64,000 bases of DNA. It comes from Streptomyces sp. NBC_01750. Lineage in GTDB: Bacteria > Actinomycetota > Actinomycetes > Streptomycetales > Streptomycetaceae. The position numbers were made by a program, and so were the translations under genes. The notes under the pieces were generated by a model. It was not told where the DNA came from, ran no database searches, and saw only the letters and a list, made by a program, of their open reading frames with translations. Where the stretch lies: assembly GCF_035918095.1 (NCBI RefSeq), contig NZ_CP109137.1, forward strand, positions 6,450,001 through 6,514,000, read 5' to 3'. Below, piece after piece: positions 27,057 through 38,318 of the stretch; the stretch's first letter is position 1, and each line of letters opens with the position of its first letter.

Positions 27057-30000
27057 CTAGTGATCCGCCAGCCAGCCCACCTGGACCAGTGGTGCGCCCC
27101 GCTTGCGGGACACGAAGGTGCCACGTCCCGGCGGCATCGGACGCGCCCGGACATTGCCGAGGATGTCTCCCTCGCCCGGGTCGCCGGAGAGGATGACGCC
27201 CTGCGCGCCCAGCTCCTTGATCCGTTGCATGAACGACTCGTACATCGACCGTGAAGCTCCCGCCGCGCTGCGCGCGATGATGAAGCGGATGCCGACATCA
27301 CGCGCGAAGGGCAGATTCTCCACCAGCACCGACAGCGGATTGACGGAGTTGGTGGCGACCAGCTCGTAGTCGTCGACGATGACGAAGAGCTGCGGCCCCG
27401 TCCACCAGCTGCGGTCGCGCAGCTGCTGCGGAGTGATGTCCGGCTTCGGCGCACGCTTGCCCATCACCGTGTTGATCGCGTCCATGTGCATTTCCATCGC
27501 GGACGTCATCGGCGCGTACTCCAGCAGATGCGAGGCCGGTACGGCCTCCAGCATCGTGCGCCGGTAGTCGCCGACCACGATCCGCGCCTGCTCCGGGGTG
27601 TAACGCTCGGAGATCTGCTTGGCAATCAGCCGCAGCAGTGCCGTCTTCCCGGACTCGCTCTCGCCGAAGATCAGGAAGAACGGGTCGCTCTCGAAGTCGA
27701 CGAACACCGGCTCCAGGTTCGTCTCGTCGATGCCGATCGCGATGCCGTGCTGCGGATACTCGAAGCCCTTGGGCAGCTGCTCGGCGGGCAGCCGGCGCGG
27801 CAGCAGCCGGACGGTCGGCGCCGCAGGCCCCGCCCAGTTCCCTTTGACCGCCTGCACGAAGGCGGCCGAGCCCTCCGACAGATCACCGGAGCTGCTGATC
27901 GAGTCGATACGCGGCAGAGCCGTCATGAAGTGCAGCTTCTCCGGGACCTGGCCACGGCCCGGCACGCCGGCCGGAACGTTTGCCGCGACCTTGCGGTCGA
28001 ACTCCGAGTCCATGACGTCACCGAGCCGCAGCTCCAGCCGTCCCAGCATCTGGTCCTTGAGCGCCGCACGCACCTCCATATAGCGGGCGGCGGTGATGAT
28101 GACATGGATGCCGTAGCCCAGACCGCGGGCCGTGAGATCCGCGACGACCGGCTCCAGCATCTCGTAGTCGTTCTTGAAGCCGCCCCAGCCGTCGATGACC
28201 AGGAAGACATCTCCCCAGGCCTCGCCGGGCAGTTCCCCGGCGGCGCGCTTGCGCCGGTAGGTGGCGATGGAATCGATGCTGTTGGCGCGGAAGAACTCCT
28301 CACGCCGGTTGAGTACGCCCATCACCTCCGCGACCGCACGGCGCACCCGCTCCGGGTCGAGGCGCGAGGCGACACCGCCGACGTGCGGCAGGTCGGAGAG
28401 CGAGGACAGACCGCCACCGCCGAAGTCCAGGGCGTAGAACTGCACTTCGGCCGGGGTGTGGGTGAGCGCGAACGACGAGATCAGCGTCCGCATCAGCGTC
28501 GACTTGCCGGACTGCGGGCCGCCGACGACCATCATGTGGCCCGCCGCTCCCGAGAAGTCCCGGTACAGCACCTCGCGGCGCTGCTCGAAGGGCTTGTCGA
28601 TCAGGCCGAGCGGGACGGTGAGACCGCCAGGACGCGTGTACTCGGTCGCGGTGAGACCGCGGTCCGCGGTCGGCGCGAGACCGGGCAGCAGCTGGTCCAG
28701 CGTGGGCGCCTGGTCCAGCGGCGGCAGCCACACCTGGTGGGCGGGCACACCCTGACCCTCCAGCTTGCGCACGATCACATCGAGCACCGTGTCGGCGAGC
28801 GCCTCGTCCTCGGCGGCGTTGGCGGCGGCCATCGCGGCCGGGTCGGGTGCCGCGTACACGACCGGTACCTCGGTCGCGGTGAACACCGCGGGCCGCCGAT
28901 CGATGGGCAGGTGGCCCACCGACAGATCCGGGCCACCGGTGCGGTACGTACCGGAGACGTACGCCGCCTTGAAGCGGGTCATCTCGTCCGTACCGAACTT
29001 CAGATAACCGGAACCGGGCACCGACGGCAGGTGGTACGCGTCGGGCACACCCAGTGCCGTGCGCGACTCGGCCGCCGAGAAGGTCCGCAGACCGATCCGG
29101 TACGAGAGATAGGTGTCGAGGCCGCGCAGCTTGCCCTCCTCCAGGCGCTGCGAGGCGAGCAGCAGATGCACACCCAGCGAACGGCCGATACGGCCGATCT
29201 GAATGAACATGTCGATGAAGTCGGGCTTGGCGGTGAGAAGTTCGGAGAACTCGTCGATGACCAGGACGAGCGAGGCGAGCGGCTCCAGCGGGGCACCCGC
29301 GGCGCGTGCCTTCTCGTAGTCGTGGATGTTGGCGTAGTTGCCCGCCGAGCGCAGCAGCTCCTGCCTGCGCTGCAACTCACCGCGGATCGCGTCACCCATG
29401 CGGTCGACCAGCGTGAGGTCGTCAGCCAGGTTGGTGATCACGGCCGCGACGTGCGGCATCTGCGACATTCCGGTGAAGGTCGCGCCACCCTTGAAGTCCG
29501 CGAGGACGAAGTTCAGCGTCTCCGACGTATGCGTGACCGCGAGACCGAGCACCAGGGTGCGCAGCAGCTCCGACTTACCGGAACCGGTGGCGCCGATGCA
29601 CAGACCGTGCGGGCCCATGCCCTCCTGCGCGGCCTCCTTGAGGTCCAGCATCACCGGCTGGCCGTCCTCGCCGACACCGATCGGCACCCGAAGCCGCTCG
29701 GCCACCGACCGCGGCCGCCAGGTGCGGGCCACATCGATGGACCCGGCGTCGCCCAGATTCAGCAGATCGGTGAAGTCCAGGTTGGCGAGCAGCGGTTCGT
29801 CGTCGTCGCCACCGCCCATCCGCAGCGGCGCGAGCTGACGTGAGAGGGCCTCGGCGGCCGGCAGCGAAATCCCGTCCGGCACACCCTCGTACGCGACCCG
29901 TGAGCCGGACTCGAGACGCAGCCGCCCGGGCCGTACGACCACCGAAAGACCGCCGCGGGGCTCGTCCAGATCACCGGAGACGACTTCGACGATGGTCACG

Positions 30001-31010
30001 CCCTGCAGGCCCTCGGCCGCCGCGAACAGCGAGTCCGGCGGCACCATCCCGCCGTCCAGTACGACGATGATGTGCGGCTGGTCCAGGACCGGCTGGTTCT
30101 CCCGGCTGAACCGCGACCGCCCGTCGAGGCGGCTGTGGAGCAGCTGCTCCAGCTCACCGAGGTCGTCGCCGAACAGCCGCTTCGTACCGGCGCCGTCCAC
30201 CTGGCCGGGCACCTGCGTATGCGGCAGCCACTTCGTCCAGTCCCAGCGCGCGACCGCCCCCGGCGCCGCCACCACCGCGACCATCAGGTCCTCCGGGGAG
30301 TGCAGCGTCACCAGCTGGGAGACCAGCGCCCGCGCCGCGGACTGCGCCGACTCCGGCTCGCCGGAGACCGTCACGTGGTAGAAAGCGCGGATCGAGACCG
30401 CCATCGGCAGCCCGTCCAACGAGCCGTGCACCGCCAGGAATTGCTGCATCGCACCGGCCGACAGCGGCTCCAGCTCGTCCACCGGCGCGGTGTCGGGCGC
30501 TATGAGCGGTGTGGCCAGCTGCTGCGCGCCGAGACCGACGCGCACCTGCCCGAAGTCGTTGTCGCCCACGCGCCGTTCCCAGACCCGTGAGCCCTCGGCC
30601 ACCACGGACCAGAGCTGTTCGGGGGCGGGGTGGAGATAGAGCTGCGCGTCACGCTGCTTGCGTGCGGTCTTGCGCACCGTGCGCCGCGTCTGCGCGAGGT
30701 ATTTGAGGTAGTCGCGGCGGACATCTGCCATTTGCCCCTGCGTACCTTTGCGGAACCTGACGATCTGGGCGACGACCATCCCCACGGTCGAGACCAGCAT
30801 CATCACACCCATGATGCGCATGAACGGGGGCGCCTGCGGCGAGAAGAAGAAGACCACCGATGAGCCCATGCCGAGGACCGGCAGGATCTGCATCAGCATG
30901 CCCTCCTGCTGACCCCGCGGCAGCTCCGGCGGAGCCTCCAGAGCCAGCTCCTCCGCGGGCACTTCAGGCGGCAGCGACCTCGGCGGGCGTTTCACGACGA
31001 TCTGGCTCAC
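27057..31010 (-). CDS. eccC: Type VII secretion ATPase EccC (fused EccCa/EccCb)
   Basis: A 1317-residue FtsK/SpoIIIE-family motor of the ESX apparatus. Two N-terminal transmembrane helices (about 38-87) precede three ATPase domains. Walker A motifs are GATGSGKS (Lys479), GGPQSGKS (Lys836) and GESESGKT (Lys1122). Walker B is LVLVIDEF in domain 1, with the catalytic Glu, but VFLVIDGW in domain 2 and LFVIVDDY in domain 3, both lacking that Glu, so domain 1 is probably the main motor, as in other EccC proteins. EccC recognises the WXG100 export signal. The single-chain form is typical of streptomycetes; some mycobacterial systems split it in two. It starts at GTG 31010 and diverges from eccD. Confidence 0.95.
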   Translation of the reverse strand: MSQIVVKRPPRSLPPEVPAEELALEAPPELPRGQQEGMLMQILPVLGMGSSVVFFFSPQAPPFMRIMGVMMLVSTVGMVVAQIVRFRKGTQGQMADVRRDYLKYLAQTRRTVRKTARKQRDAQLYLHPAPEQLWSVVAEGSRVWERRVGDNDFGQVRVGLGAQQLATPLIAPDTAPVDELEPLSAGAMQQFLAVHGSLDGLPMAVSIRAFYHVTVSGEPESAQSAARALVSQLVTLHSPEDLMVAVVAAPGAVARWDWTKWLPHTQVPGQVDGAGTKRLFGDDLGELEQLLHSRLDGRSRFSRENQPVLDQPHIIVVLDGGMVPPDSLFAAAEGLQGVTIVEVVSGDLDEPRGGLSVVVRPGRLRLESGSRVAYEGVPDGISLPAAEALSRQLAPLRMGGGDDDEPLLANLDFTDLLNLGDAGSIDVARTWRPRSVAERLRVPIGVGEDGQPVMLDLKEAAQEGMGPHGLCIGATGSGKSELLRTLVLGLAVTHTSETLNFVLADFKGGATFTGMSQMPHVAAVITNLADDLTLVDRMGDAIRGELQRRQELLRSAGNYANIHDYEKARAAGAPLEPLASLVLVIDEFSELLTAKPDFIDMFIQIGRIGRSLGVHLLLASQRLEEGKLRGLDTYLSYRIGLRTFSAAESRTALGVPDAYHLPSVPGSGYLKFGTDEMTRFKAAYVSGTYRTGGPDLSVGHLPIDRRPAVFTATEVPVVYAAPDPAAMAAANAAEDEALADTVLDVIVRKLEGQGVPAHQVWLPPLDQAPTLDQLLPGLAPTADRGLTATEYTRPGGLTVPLGLIDKPFEQRREVLYRDFSGAAGHMMVVGGPQSGKSTLMRTLISSFALTHTPAEVQFYALDFGGGGLSSLSDLPHVGGVASRLDPERVRRAVAEVMGVLNRREEFFRANSIDSIATYRRKRAAGELPGEAWGDVFLVIDGWGGFKNDYEMLEPVVADLTARGLGYGIHVIITAARYMEVRAALKDQMLGRLELRLGDVMDSEFDRKVAANVPAGVPGRGQVPEKLHFMTALPRIDSISSSGDLSEGSAAFVQAVKGNWAGPAAPTVRLLPRRLPAEQLPKGFEYPQHGIAIGIDETNLEPVFVDFESDPFFLIFGESESGKTALLRLIAKQISERYTPEQARIVVGDYRRTMLEAVPASHLLEYAPMTSAMEMHMDAINTVMGKRAPKPDITPQQLRDRSWWTGPQLFVIVDDYELVATNSVNPLSVLVENLPFARDVGIRFIIARSAAGASRSMYESFMQRIKELGAQGVILSGDPGEGDILGNVRARPMPPGRGTFVSRKRGAPLVQVGWLADH

Positions 31011-31145
31011 CGGAGCATCAATCCCTCGATACGGACGGAAGACGGACGGGCTGATTCCGCGCCGGCGCCCCCGTGACTGCCTCTGCTGCGGACTTCCCTC
31101 CGCGCGACGGTGATCCTACTTGCAGACCCTTGTCATGTGTCCCGG

Positions 31146-31151
31146 TAGGGT
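31146..31151 (+). promoter_or_regulatory. Candidate -10 element for eccD
   Basis: TAGGGT fits the streptomycete TANNNT -10 pattern. A TTGCAG lies 20 bases upstream (31120-31125), wider than ideal. It would give a leader of about 47 bases before the GTG at 31205. Confidence 0.35.
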
Positions 31152-31204
31152 GGCGCGCGCACCGTGCGCAACCGCGAATCAGCGCGAACCAGGGGGTCCA
31201 GACA

Positions 31205-32680
31205 GTGAGTACGACCGCAGCGACCGGCTTCTGCCGCGTCACCGTCGTGGCGCCGGACAGCCGAATCGATGTTGCCCTCCCCGAGGACATCGCAGTCGCC
31301 GACGTCTACCCGGAAATCCTGCGCCTGACCGGCCAGACGCAGGCCCCGGGGGCCCCGACCGGCTACCACTTGGTACGCCGCGACGGCACCGTACTCGACG
31401 GCGCCCGCACGCTCGCGGCCCAACAGGTGCTGGACGGCGAGGTCTTGAGCCTGCGTCCCTTCGCCGAGTCACTGCCGCCCGCCGTCTTCGACGATGTCTC
31501 CGACGCCGTCGCCTCCGCGGTCACCCGCGACCGCCATCTGTGGAGCGACGACCTGCTGCGCGGTGCCGGCCTCGTCGGCGGTGTCCTGCTGCTGGTCCTG
31601 ATGGGCTTCGTGCTCTGGTTCGCCGACCCGGTCCGCCACGACATGCACAGCCTGCCGGGCATCATCGCGGGCGCGGGCGGACTGCTGCTCACCGCCTTCG
31701 CGGGCGTACGGGCCAGGGTGTACTCGGACCGTGCCACCGCCGTCGCCCTCGGGCTCGGCGCGCTGCCGCTGCTGCTCATCGCGGGCTCCGGAATCATCGG
31801 TCCCGACGCCGGTGACGGCCCCGGCCGCCTGCAGTTCCTGCTCGGCTGCGTGACCGTGCTGGTCGCCGCCGTCGCCCTGGTCGCGCTCACCCCCAGCGGC
31901 GACGCCCCCTTCGTCGCGGCCACCTTCCTGGGCGCCACCGGCACCCTCGCGACCTTCCTGATGATCCTCGCCGAGTCCTCCGCCACCGAGACGGCCGCCG
32001 CCGTCGCCCCGGTCGCCATCGGCCTTGTCGCCTTCCTGCCCGGCCTCTCCGCCCGCTTCGCCCGGCTGCCCATCGGCTACGCGTCACCGCGCAGCGCGGC
32101 CGAGGGATACGACGACGCCTTCGCCGACCCCAATGAGATGCCCGAGGCCCAGCCCGTCGACGCCGAGCGGATAGCGGCCCAGGCCCGCCGCGGCCACGAG
32201 ATGCTGCTCGGCCTGGTCGGCGGCTGCGCCGCTGTCGTCGTCGGCTGCGCCGCCGTACTCGGCTTCTCCAGCAGCATCTGGGGCCAGGTCCTCGCGCTGG
32301 CCGCCGGTCTCGCGATGCTGCTGCGCGCCCGGCTCTTCCGCTACACCTCGCAGGTCGCCTGCACCCTGGTGGCCGGCATCGCCGCCGTGGCGCTGCTGAT
32401 CCTCGGACTCTCCCTGAACCCGCCCGTCGACCTGGTCAAGGATCTCCTGATGTACGGGGACCGAGGGGGCCTGGACATCCGTACGATCTGGCTCACCGCC
32501 GCCGTCGCCGCCGGCGCGGCCGTGATCACCGCGATCGGCCTGGTCATCCCGAGGAAGGGCCTCTCGCCCTTCTGGGGCCGGCTGCTCGACCTCACCGAGG
32601 GTCTGGTGCTGCTCTCGCTGGTCCCGCTCTGCCTCGCCGTACTCGACGTCTACAGCGCGGCCCGCTCGCTGACCGGCTGA
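31205..32680 (+). CDS. eccD: Type VII secretion integral membrane protein EccD
   Basis: A 491-residue channel-forming candidate of the ESX translocon. The first about 85 residues are the ubiquitin-like EccD N-domain (FCRVTVVAPDSRIDVALPEDIAVADVYPEILRL ... YHLVRRDGTVLDGARTLAAQQVLDGEVLSLRP). The remainder is highly hydrophobic, with about 11 predicted transmembrane helices by eye. It starts at GTG 31205 behind GGGGGT. It is the only ESX gene on its own rightward transcript and is followed by rpsO after about 195 bases. Confidence 0.92.
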   Translation: MSTTAATGFCRVTVVAPDSRIDVALPEDIAVADVYPEILRLTGQTQAPGAPTGYHLVRRDGTVLDGARTLAAQQVLDGEVLSLRPFAESLPPAVFDDVSDAVASAVTRDRHLWSDDLLRGAGLVGGVLLLVLMGFVLWFADPVRHDMHSLPGIIAGAGGLLLTAFAGVRARVYSDRATAVALGLGALPLLLIAGSGIIGPDAGDGPGRLQFLLGCVTVLVAAVALVALTPSGDAPFVAATFLGATGTLATFLMILAESSATETAAAVAPVAIGLVAFLPGLSARFARLPIGYASPRSAAEGYDDAFADPNEMPEAQPVDAERIAAQARRGHEMLLGLVGGCAAVVVGCAAVLGFSSSIWGQVLALAAGLAMLLRARLFRYTSQVACTLVAGIAAVALLILGLSLNPPVDLVKDLLMYGDRGGLDIRTIWLTAAVAAGAAVITAIGLVIPRKGLSPFWGRLLDLTEGLVLLSLVPLCLAVLDVYSAARSLTG

Positions 32681-32874
32681 CAGCACCCGCCGGAAGCGCC
32701 GCCGCGGGCTGGTACGCTGTGTGACGGCCGTTTGTGTACGCGACCTCCGGAGATTCCTCGAGAAACTCTGCGGTCTGCGCTCATCGGACCTTCGCCTCCG
32801 AGTCACGGAAGCTCCCCTGAGATCAAGACCAGGGGCACTCGTGGGCGCATCGAACACCAAAAGAGGAGTACCGA

Positions 32875-33165
32875 GTGTCTCTCGACGCCGCTACGAAGAA
32901 GCAGATCATGACCGAGTTCGGCACCAAGGAGGGCGACACCGGCTCCCCCGAGGTCCAGGTTGCGATGCTCTCCCGCCGTATCTCGGACCTGACCGAGCAC
33001 CTCAAGACGCACAAGCACGACCACCACTCCCGCCGTGGTCTGCTGATCCTGGTCGGCCAGCGCCGCCGTCTGCTGCAGTACCTGGCCAAGAAGGACATCC
33101 AGCGCTTCCGTGCGCTCGTCGACCGCCTCGGCATCCGCCGTGGTGCGGCCGGCGGCGCCAAGTAA
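32875..33165 (+). CDS. rpsO: 30S ribosomal protein S15
   Basis: A 96-residue ribosomal protein that binds the central domain of 16S rRNA. Diagnostic text: [61 protein letters not shown] and [18 protein letters not shown]. The GTG start at 32875 follows AGAGGAGTACCGA. The 194-base leader contains a TACGCT element (near 32713) that may be a promoter -10. A hairpin and the pnp gene follow, the standard rpsO-pnp pair. Confidence 0.97.
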   Translation: MSLDAATKKQIMTEFGTKEGDTGSPEVQVAMLSRRISDLTEHLKTHKHDHHSRRGLLILVGQRRRLLQYLAKKDIQRFRALVDRLGIRRGAAGGAK

Positions 33166-33176
33166 GACGTTGGTGG

Positions 33177-33211
33177 AGGGAGCGGTTCCCACTCTTAGGG
33201 GGCCGCTCCCT
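33177..33211 (+). terminator. Terminator/attenuator after rpsO
   Basis: AGGGAGCGG (33177-33185) pairs with CCGCTCCCT (33203-33211), extended by partial pairing inside and followed by TTGCTG. It sits 11 bases after the rpsO stop and probably ends part of the rpsO transcripts. Confidence 0.65.
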
Positions 33212-33297
33212 TTGCTGTACGTGCGCGACCTGCCGGACGCCAATTAGTCTGGATCGCGTAGAGCAGAACTGAACGAGCGAGAAGCCGTCTCCCCGCC

Positions 33298-33358
33298 GCC
33301 GGTCCTCGGTAGTGGCCCCCGGAGAACAACACCCCGGGAGCTTCGATCGAAGACCGGC
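33298..33358 (+). promoter_or_regulatory. Large hairpin in the pnp leader
   Basis: An 11-bp stem with one mismatch (33298-33308 with 33348-33358) encloses a second small CCCGG/CCGGG hairpin. A structured rpsO-pnp spacer cut by RNase III is known from other Streptomyces, and this element is in the matching place. It ends about 70 bases before the pnp start. Confidence 0.5.
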
Positions 33359-33431
33359 CCGCAGAACGAGAGCTTCTCCGCCACGTCCTCCGCCACACGG
33401 GCGAGGGGACGAAGACGAGGAGAAAACGCTA

Positions 33432-35648
33432 GTGGAGAACGAGACCCACTACGCCGAGGCCGTTATTGACAACGGAACCTTCGGCACCCGCACCATCCGC
33501 TTCGAGACGGGCCGCCTGGCCAAGCAGGCCGCCGGTTCCGCCGTGGCGTACCTGGACGACGACACCATGGTGCTGTCGGCCACCACCGCTTCCAAGAAGC
33601 CCAAGGACCAGCTCGACTTCTTCCCCCTGACGGTGGACGTCGAGGAGCGGATGTACGCAGCCGGCAAGATTCCCGGCTCCTTCTTCCGTCGTGAGGGCCG
33701 GCCCTCCGAGGACGCGATCCTCACCTGCCGCCTGATCGACCGCCCGCTGCGCCCCTCTTTCAAGAAGGGCCTGCGCAACGAGATCCAGATCGTCGAGACG
33801 ATCATGGCGCTCAACCCCGACCACCTGTACGACGTGGTCGCGATCAACGCCGCCTCCTGCTCCACGCAGCTGGCCGGCCTGCCCTTCTCCGGCCCGATCG
33901 GCGGCACCCGTGTCGCCCTGATCAAGGGCCAGTGGGTCGCCTTCCCGACGCACACCGAGCTCGAGGACGCCGTCTTCGACATGGTGGTCGCCGGTCGCGT
34001 CCTCGAGGACGGCGACGTCGCGATCATGATGGTCGAGGCCGAGGCCACCCCGAAGACCATCGAGCTCGTCAAGGGCGGCGCCGAGGCGCCGACCGAGGAG
34101 ATCGTCGCCGCCGGCCTCGAGGCCGCGAAGCCCTTCATCAAGGCGCTCTGCAAGGCCCAGTCGGAACTCGCCGCCAAGGCCGCCAAGCCCACCGGCGAGT
34201 TCCCGGTCTTCCTCGACTACCAGGACGACGTCCTGGAGGCGCTGACCGCCGCCGTCAAGAGCGAGCTCACGCAGGCGCTCACCATCGCCGGCAAGCAGGA
34301 GCGCGAGGCCGAGCTCGACCGCATCAAGGAGATCGCCGCCGAGAAGCTGCTCCCGCAGTTCGAGGGCCGCGAGAAGGAGATCTCCGGTGCCTACCGGGCG
34401 CTGACCAAGAAGCTGGTCCGCGAGCGCGTCATCAAGGACAAGGTCCGTATCGACGGCCGTGGCGTCACGGACATCCGTACGCTCGCCGCCGAGGTCGAGG
34501 CCATCCCGCGCGTGCACGGTTCGGCGCTGTTCGAGCGTGGCGAGACCCAGATCCTGGGCGTCACCACCCTCAACATGCTCCGTATGGAGCAGCAGCTGGA
34601 CACCCTTTCGCCGGTGACCCGCAAGCGCTACATGCACAACTACAACTTCCCGCCGTACTCCGTCGGTGAGACCGGCCGCGTCGGTTCGCCGAAGCGCCGC
34701 GAGATCGGCCACGGTGCGCTCGCCGAGCGCGCCATCGTGCCGGTGCTGCCGACGCGCGAGGAGTTCCCGTACGCCATCCGCCAGGTCTCCGAGGCGCTGG
34801 GCTCCAACGGCTCGACGTCCATGGGCTCTGTCTGCGCCTCCACCATGTCGCTGATGAACGCCGGTGTGCCCCTCAAGGCCCCGGTCGCCGGTATCGCCAT
34901 GGGCCTGATCTCCGAGGAGATCGACGGCAAGACGCACTACGTCGCCCTCACCGACATCCTCGGTGCGGAGGACGCCTTCGGTGACATGGACTTCAAGGTC
35001 GCCGGTACGAAGACCTTCGTCACCGCGCTCCAGCTCGACACCAAGCTCGACGGCATCCCCGCCTCGGTCCTGGCCGCCGCGCTGAAGCAGGCCCGCGACG
35101 CCCGCCTCCACATCCTCGATGTGATGAACGAGGCCATCGACGTCCCGGACGAGATGTCCCCGAACGCCCCGCGGATCATCACCGTCAAGATCCCGGTGGA
35201 CAAGATCGGTGAGGTCATCGGCCCCAAGGGCAAGATGATCAACCAGATCCAGGAGGACACCGGCGCCGACATCACGATCGAGGACGACGGCACCATCTAC
35301 ATCGGTGCCCAGCAGGGCTCGCAGGCCGAGGCCGCCCGCGCCACGATCAACGCGATCGCCAACCCGACCATGCCGGAGGTCGGCGAGCGCTACCTGGGTA
35401 CGGTCGTCAAGACCACCACCTTCGGTGCGTTCGTCTCCCTCATGCCGGGCAAGGACGGCCTGCTGCACATCTCGCAGATCCGCAAGCTCGCCGGTGGCAA
35501 GCGTGTGGAGAACGTCGAGGACGTCGTCGCGGTCGGCTCCAAGGTCCAGGTCGAGATCGCCGAGATCGACTCCCGCGGCAAGCTCTCCCTGATCCCCGTG
35601 ATCGAGGTCGAGGACGCCGAAGACAAGAAGGACGACACCGACAAGTGA
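33432..35648 (+). CDS. pnp: Polyribonucleotide nucleotidyltransferase (PNPase)
   Basis: A 738-residue phosphorolytic 3'-5' exonuclease and polymerase; in actinobacteria it also adds RNA tails. It has two RNase PH domains, the first with [24 protein letters not shown], the second with [20 protein letters not shown] and the active-site [19 protein letters not shown] / [19 protein letters not shown] segments. A KH domain ([35 protein letters not shown]) and an S1 domain ([30 protein letters not shown]) follow. The start is GTG 33432, after GAGGAG. The stop overlaps the protease start as GTGA. Confidence 0.97.
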   Translation: MENETHYAEAVIDNGTFGTRTIRFETGRLAKQAAGSAVAYLDDDTMVLSATTASKKPKDQLDFFPLTVDVEERMYAAGKIPGSFFRREGRPSEDAILTCRLIDRPLRPSFKKGLRNEIQIVETIMALNPDHLYDVVAINAASCSTQLAGLPFSGPIGGTRVALIKGQWVAFPTHTELEDAVFDMVVAGRVLEDGDVAIMMVEAEATPKTIELVKGGAEAPTEEIVAAGLEAAKPFIKALCKAQSELAAKAAKPTGEFPVFLDYQDDVLEALTAAVKSELTQALTIAGKQEREAELDRIKEIAAEKLLPQFEGREKEISGAYRALTKKLVRERVIKDKVRIDGRGVTDIRTLAAEVEAIPRVHGSALFERGETQILGVTTLNMLRMEQQLDTLSPVTRKRYMHNYNFPPYSVGETGRVGSPKRREIGHGALAERAIVPVLPTREEFPYAIRQVSEALGSNGSTSMGSVCASTMSLMNAGVPLKAPVAGIAMGLISEEIDGKTHYVALTDILGAEDAFGDMDFKVAGTKTFVTALQLDTKLDGIPASVLAAALKQARDARLHILDVMNEAIDVPDEMSPNAPRIITVKIPVDKIGEVIGPKGKMINQIQEDTGADITIEDDGTIYIGAQQGSQAEAARATINAIANPTMPEVGERYLGTVVKTTTFGAFVSLMPGKDGLLHISQIRKLAGGKRVENVEDVVAVGSKVQVEIAEIDSRGKLSLIPVIEVEDAEDKKDDTDK

Positions 35649-37024
35649 CGTCGCGTAGTTCCCGTGTGACGGCCCGCACCTCCTCGGAGGCGCGGGCCGT
35701 CGCCCGTACCCAAACGCTTCTCAAGGGCGAGAACGGCATCGGCACGGTCCGCCGCACCGTCCTCCCCGGCGGCCTGCGCGTCGTCACCGAGACCCTGCCG
35801 TCCGTGCGCTCCGCCACCTTCGGGATCTGGGCGAACGTCGGCTCCCGAGACGAGACGCCGTCGCTGGGCGGCGCCACGCACTACCTCGAGCACCTCCTGT
35901 TCAAGGGCACGCACAAGCGCTCCGCCCTCGACATCTCCTCGGCGATCGACGCGGTCGGCGGCGAGATGAACGCCTTCACGGCGAAGGAGTACACCTGCTA
36001 CTACGCACGGGTGCTCGACACCGACCTGCCGCTCGCCATCGACGTGGTCTGCGACATGCTCACCGGCTCGCTGATCCAGCAGGAGGACGTCGACGCCGAG
36101 CGCGGCGTCATCCTCGAGGAGATCGCGATGACCGAGGACGACCCGGGCGACTGTGTGCACGACCTGTTCGCGCACACCATGTTCGGGGACACCCCTCTCG
36201 GCCGCCCGGTCCTCGGCACCGTCGACACCGTCAACGCGCTCACCGCGGACCGCGTCCGCCGCTTCTACAAGAAGCACTACGACCCGACCCACCTGGTCGT
36301 GGCCGCCGCGGGCAACATCGACCACGCCACGGTCGTACGCCAGGTGCGCAACGCCTTCGAGAAGGCCGGCGCCCTGTCCCGTACGGACGCGGCCCCCACC
36401 CCGCCCCGCGACGGGCACCGCTCCCTGCGCACCGCCGGACGCGTCGAACTGCTCGGTCGCAAGACCGAGCAGGCCCATGTGGTCCTCGGCATGCCGGGCC
36501 TGGCCCGCACCGACGACCGCCGCTGGGCGCTGGGAGTACTGAACACGGCCCTCGGCGGCGGCATGTCGTCCCGCCTCTTCCAGGAGGTACGGGAGAAGCG
36601 CGGCCTCGCCTACAGCGTGTACTCGTACACCTCGGGCTTCGCCGACACCGGACTCTTCGGCGTCTACGCAGGCTGCCGGCCCAGCCAGGTCCACGACGTG
36701 CTCAAGATCTGCCGCGACGAGCTCGACCGGGTCGCTTCGGACAGTCTGTCGGACGAGGAGATCGGCCGCGCCGTCGGCCAGCTCTCAGGCTCGACAGTGC
36801 TCGGCCTCGAGGACACGGGCGCCCTGATGAACCGTATCGGCAAGAGCGAGCTGTGCTGGGGTTCGCAGATGTCGGTCGACGACATGCTCGCGCAGATAGC
36901 CGCCGTCACCCCGGACGAGGTGCGGGCGGTGGCGCGCGAGATCCTGGGACAGCGCCCATCGTTGTCGGTGATCGGTCCGCTCAAGGACAAGCAGGCGGAC
37001 CGACTCGACGAAGCGGTCTCCTAA
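35645..37024 (+). CDS. M16 family zinc metalloprotease (pitrilysin/MPP-like)
   Basis: A 459-residue M16 peptidase. The inverted zinc motif HxxEH is intact as HYLEH (79-83), and a zinc-ligand Glu (158 or 159) lies in [13 protein letters not shown] about 76 residues later, the usual spacing. The second half has [25 protein letters not shown], the substrate-contact segment. It starts at GTG 35645, overlapping the pnp stop. A pnp-M16-dapB order is widespread in Gram-positive bacteria; the substrate is unknown. The N-terminal 25 residues are basic and Ser/Thr-rich, without a clear signal peptide, so it is probably cytosolic. Confidence 0.9.
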   Translation: MTSRSSRVTARTSSEARAVARTQTLLKGENGIGTVRRTVLPGGLRVVTETLPSVRSATFGIWANVGSRDETPSLGGATHYLEHLLFKGTHKRSALDISSAIDAVGGEMNAFTAKEYTCYYARVLDTDLPLAIDVVCDMLTGSLIQQEDVDAERGVILEEIAMTEDDPGDCVHDLFAHTMFGDTPLGRPVLGTVDTVNALTADRVRRFYKKHYDPTHLVVAAAGNIDHATVVRQVRNAFEKAGALSRTDAAPTPPRDGHRSLRTAGRVELLGRKTEQAHVVLGMPGLARTDDRRWALGVLNTALGGGMSSRLFQEVREKRGLAYSVYSYTSGFADTGLFGVYAGCRPSQVHDVLKICRDELDRVASDSLSDEEIGRAVGQLSGSTVLGLEDTGALMNRIGKSELCWGSQMSVDDMLAQIAAVTPDEVRAVAREILGQRPSLSVIGPLKDKQADRLDEAVS

Positions 37025-37030
37025 CGTTAG

Positions 37031-37795
<765 letters not shown>

Positions 37796-37800
37796 CGGCC

Positions 37801-38250
37801 ATGGGTGGAAAGATCACGTACTTCTTCCTCGCCACGGTGCTGGTCATCGTCTTCGGCGTGGTGGCGCTGGAAGGTGTACTGCTCATGCTGACCGGTGAGC
37901 CGGCTGCCATGGGGATGGGCGCGGTGGCTTTCCTGCTGCCGTGCGTCGGTGTCTGGTTCCTCCGGCACAACACCCGCTTCGCGCGCAGTGCCCATCGGCT
38001 GGCCCGTGAGCTGGAGGCCGAAGGCGGCCTGCCGGCCGATGAGCCGAGGCATACGCCCGGCGGCCGTATCGACCGGGACTCCGCGGACGCCGTGTTCGCC
38101 GAGCGCCGCGCAGAGACCGAGGATTCACCGGACGACTGGCGCTGCTGGTTCCGCCTCGCTGTCGCCTACCACGACGCCCGGGACACCCCGCGCGCCCGGA
38201 AGGCGATGCAGCGCGCGATCACACTGCACGACGGCGTCCCGCAGAAGTAG
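37801..38250 (+). CDS. Small membrane protein with C-terminal TPR-like helices
   Basis: A 149-residue protein, not assigned to a named family. Two transmembrane helices (about 5-30, YFFLATVLVIVFGVVALEGVLLML, and 37-54, AMGMGAVAFLLPCVGVWFL) are followed by a basic/acidic cytosolic domain with a helix-turn-helix pair (DDWRCWFRLAVAYHDARDTPRARKAMQRAITLHDG) that looks like one tetratricopeptide-like unit. ATG 37801 comes five bases after the dapB stop, so it is in the same transcript. Function unknown. Confidence 0.7.
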   Translation: MGGKITYFFLATVLVIVFGVVALEGVLLMLTGEPAAMGMGAVAFLLPCVGVWFLRHNTRFARSAHRLARELEAEGGLPADEPRHTPGGRIDRDSADAVFAERRAETEDSPDDWRCWFRLAVAYHDARDTPRARKAMQRAITLHDGVPQK

Positions 38251-38318
38251 GCCCTCCCTGCGCAAAGTCGGCCCCGCCCGGGGTTGCGGCGCGGGGGGCC
38301 GGGAGCGGAGCCCGCCAG

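Noticed and set aside
33429..35468. A 679-codon open frame antisense to pnp
   Set aside because: It is the high-GC mirror of the pnp frame, with a repetitive His/Asp/Val/Leu composition and no domain.
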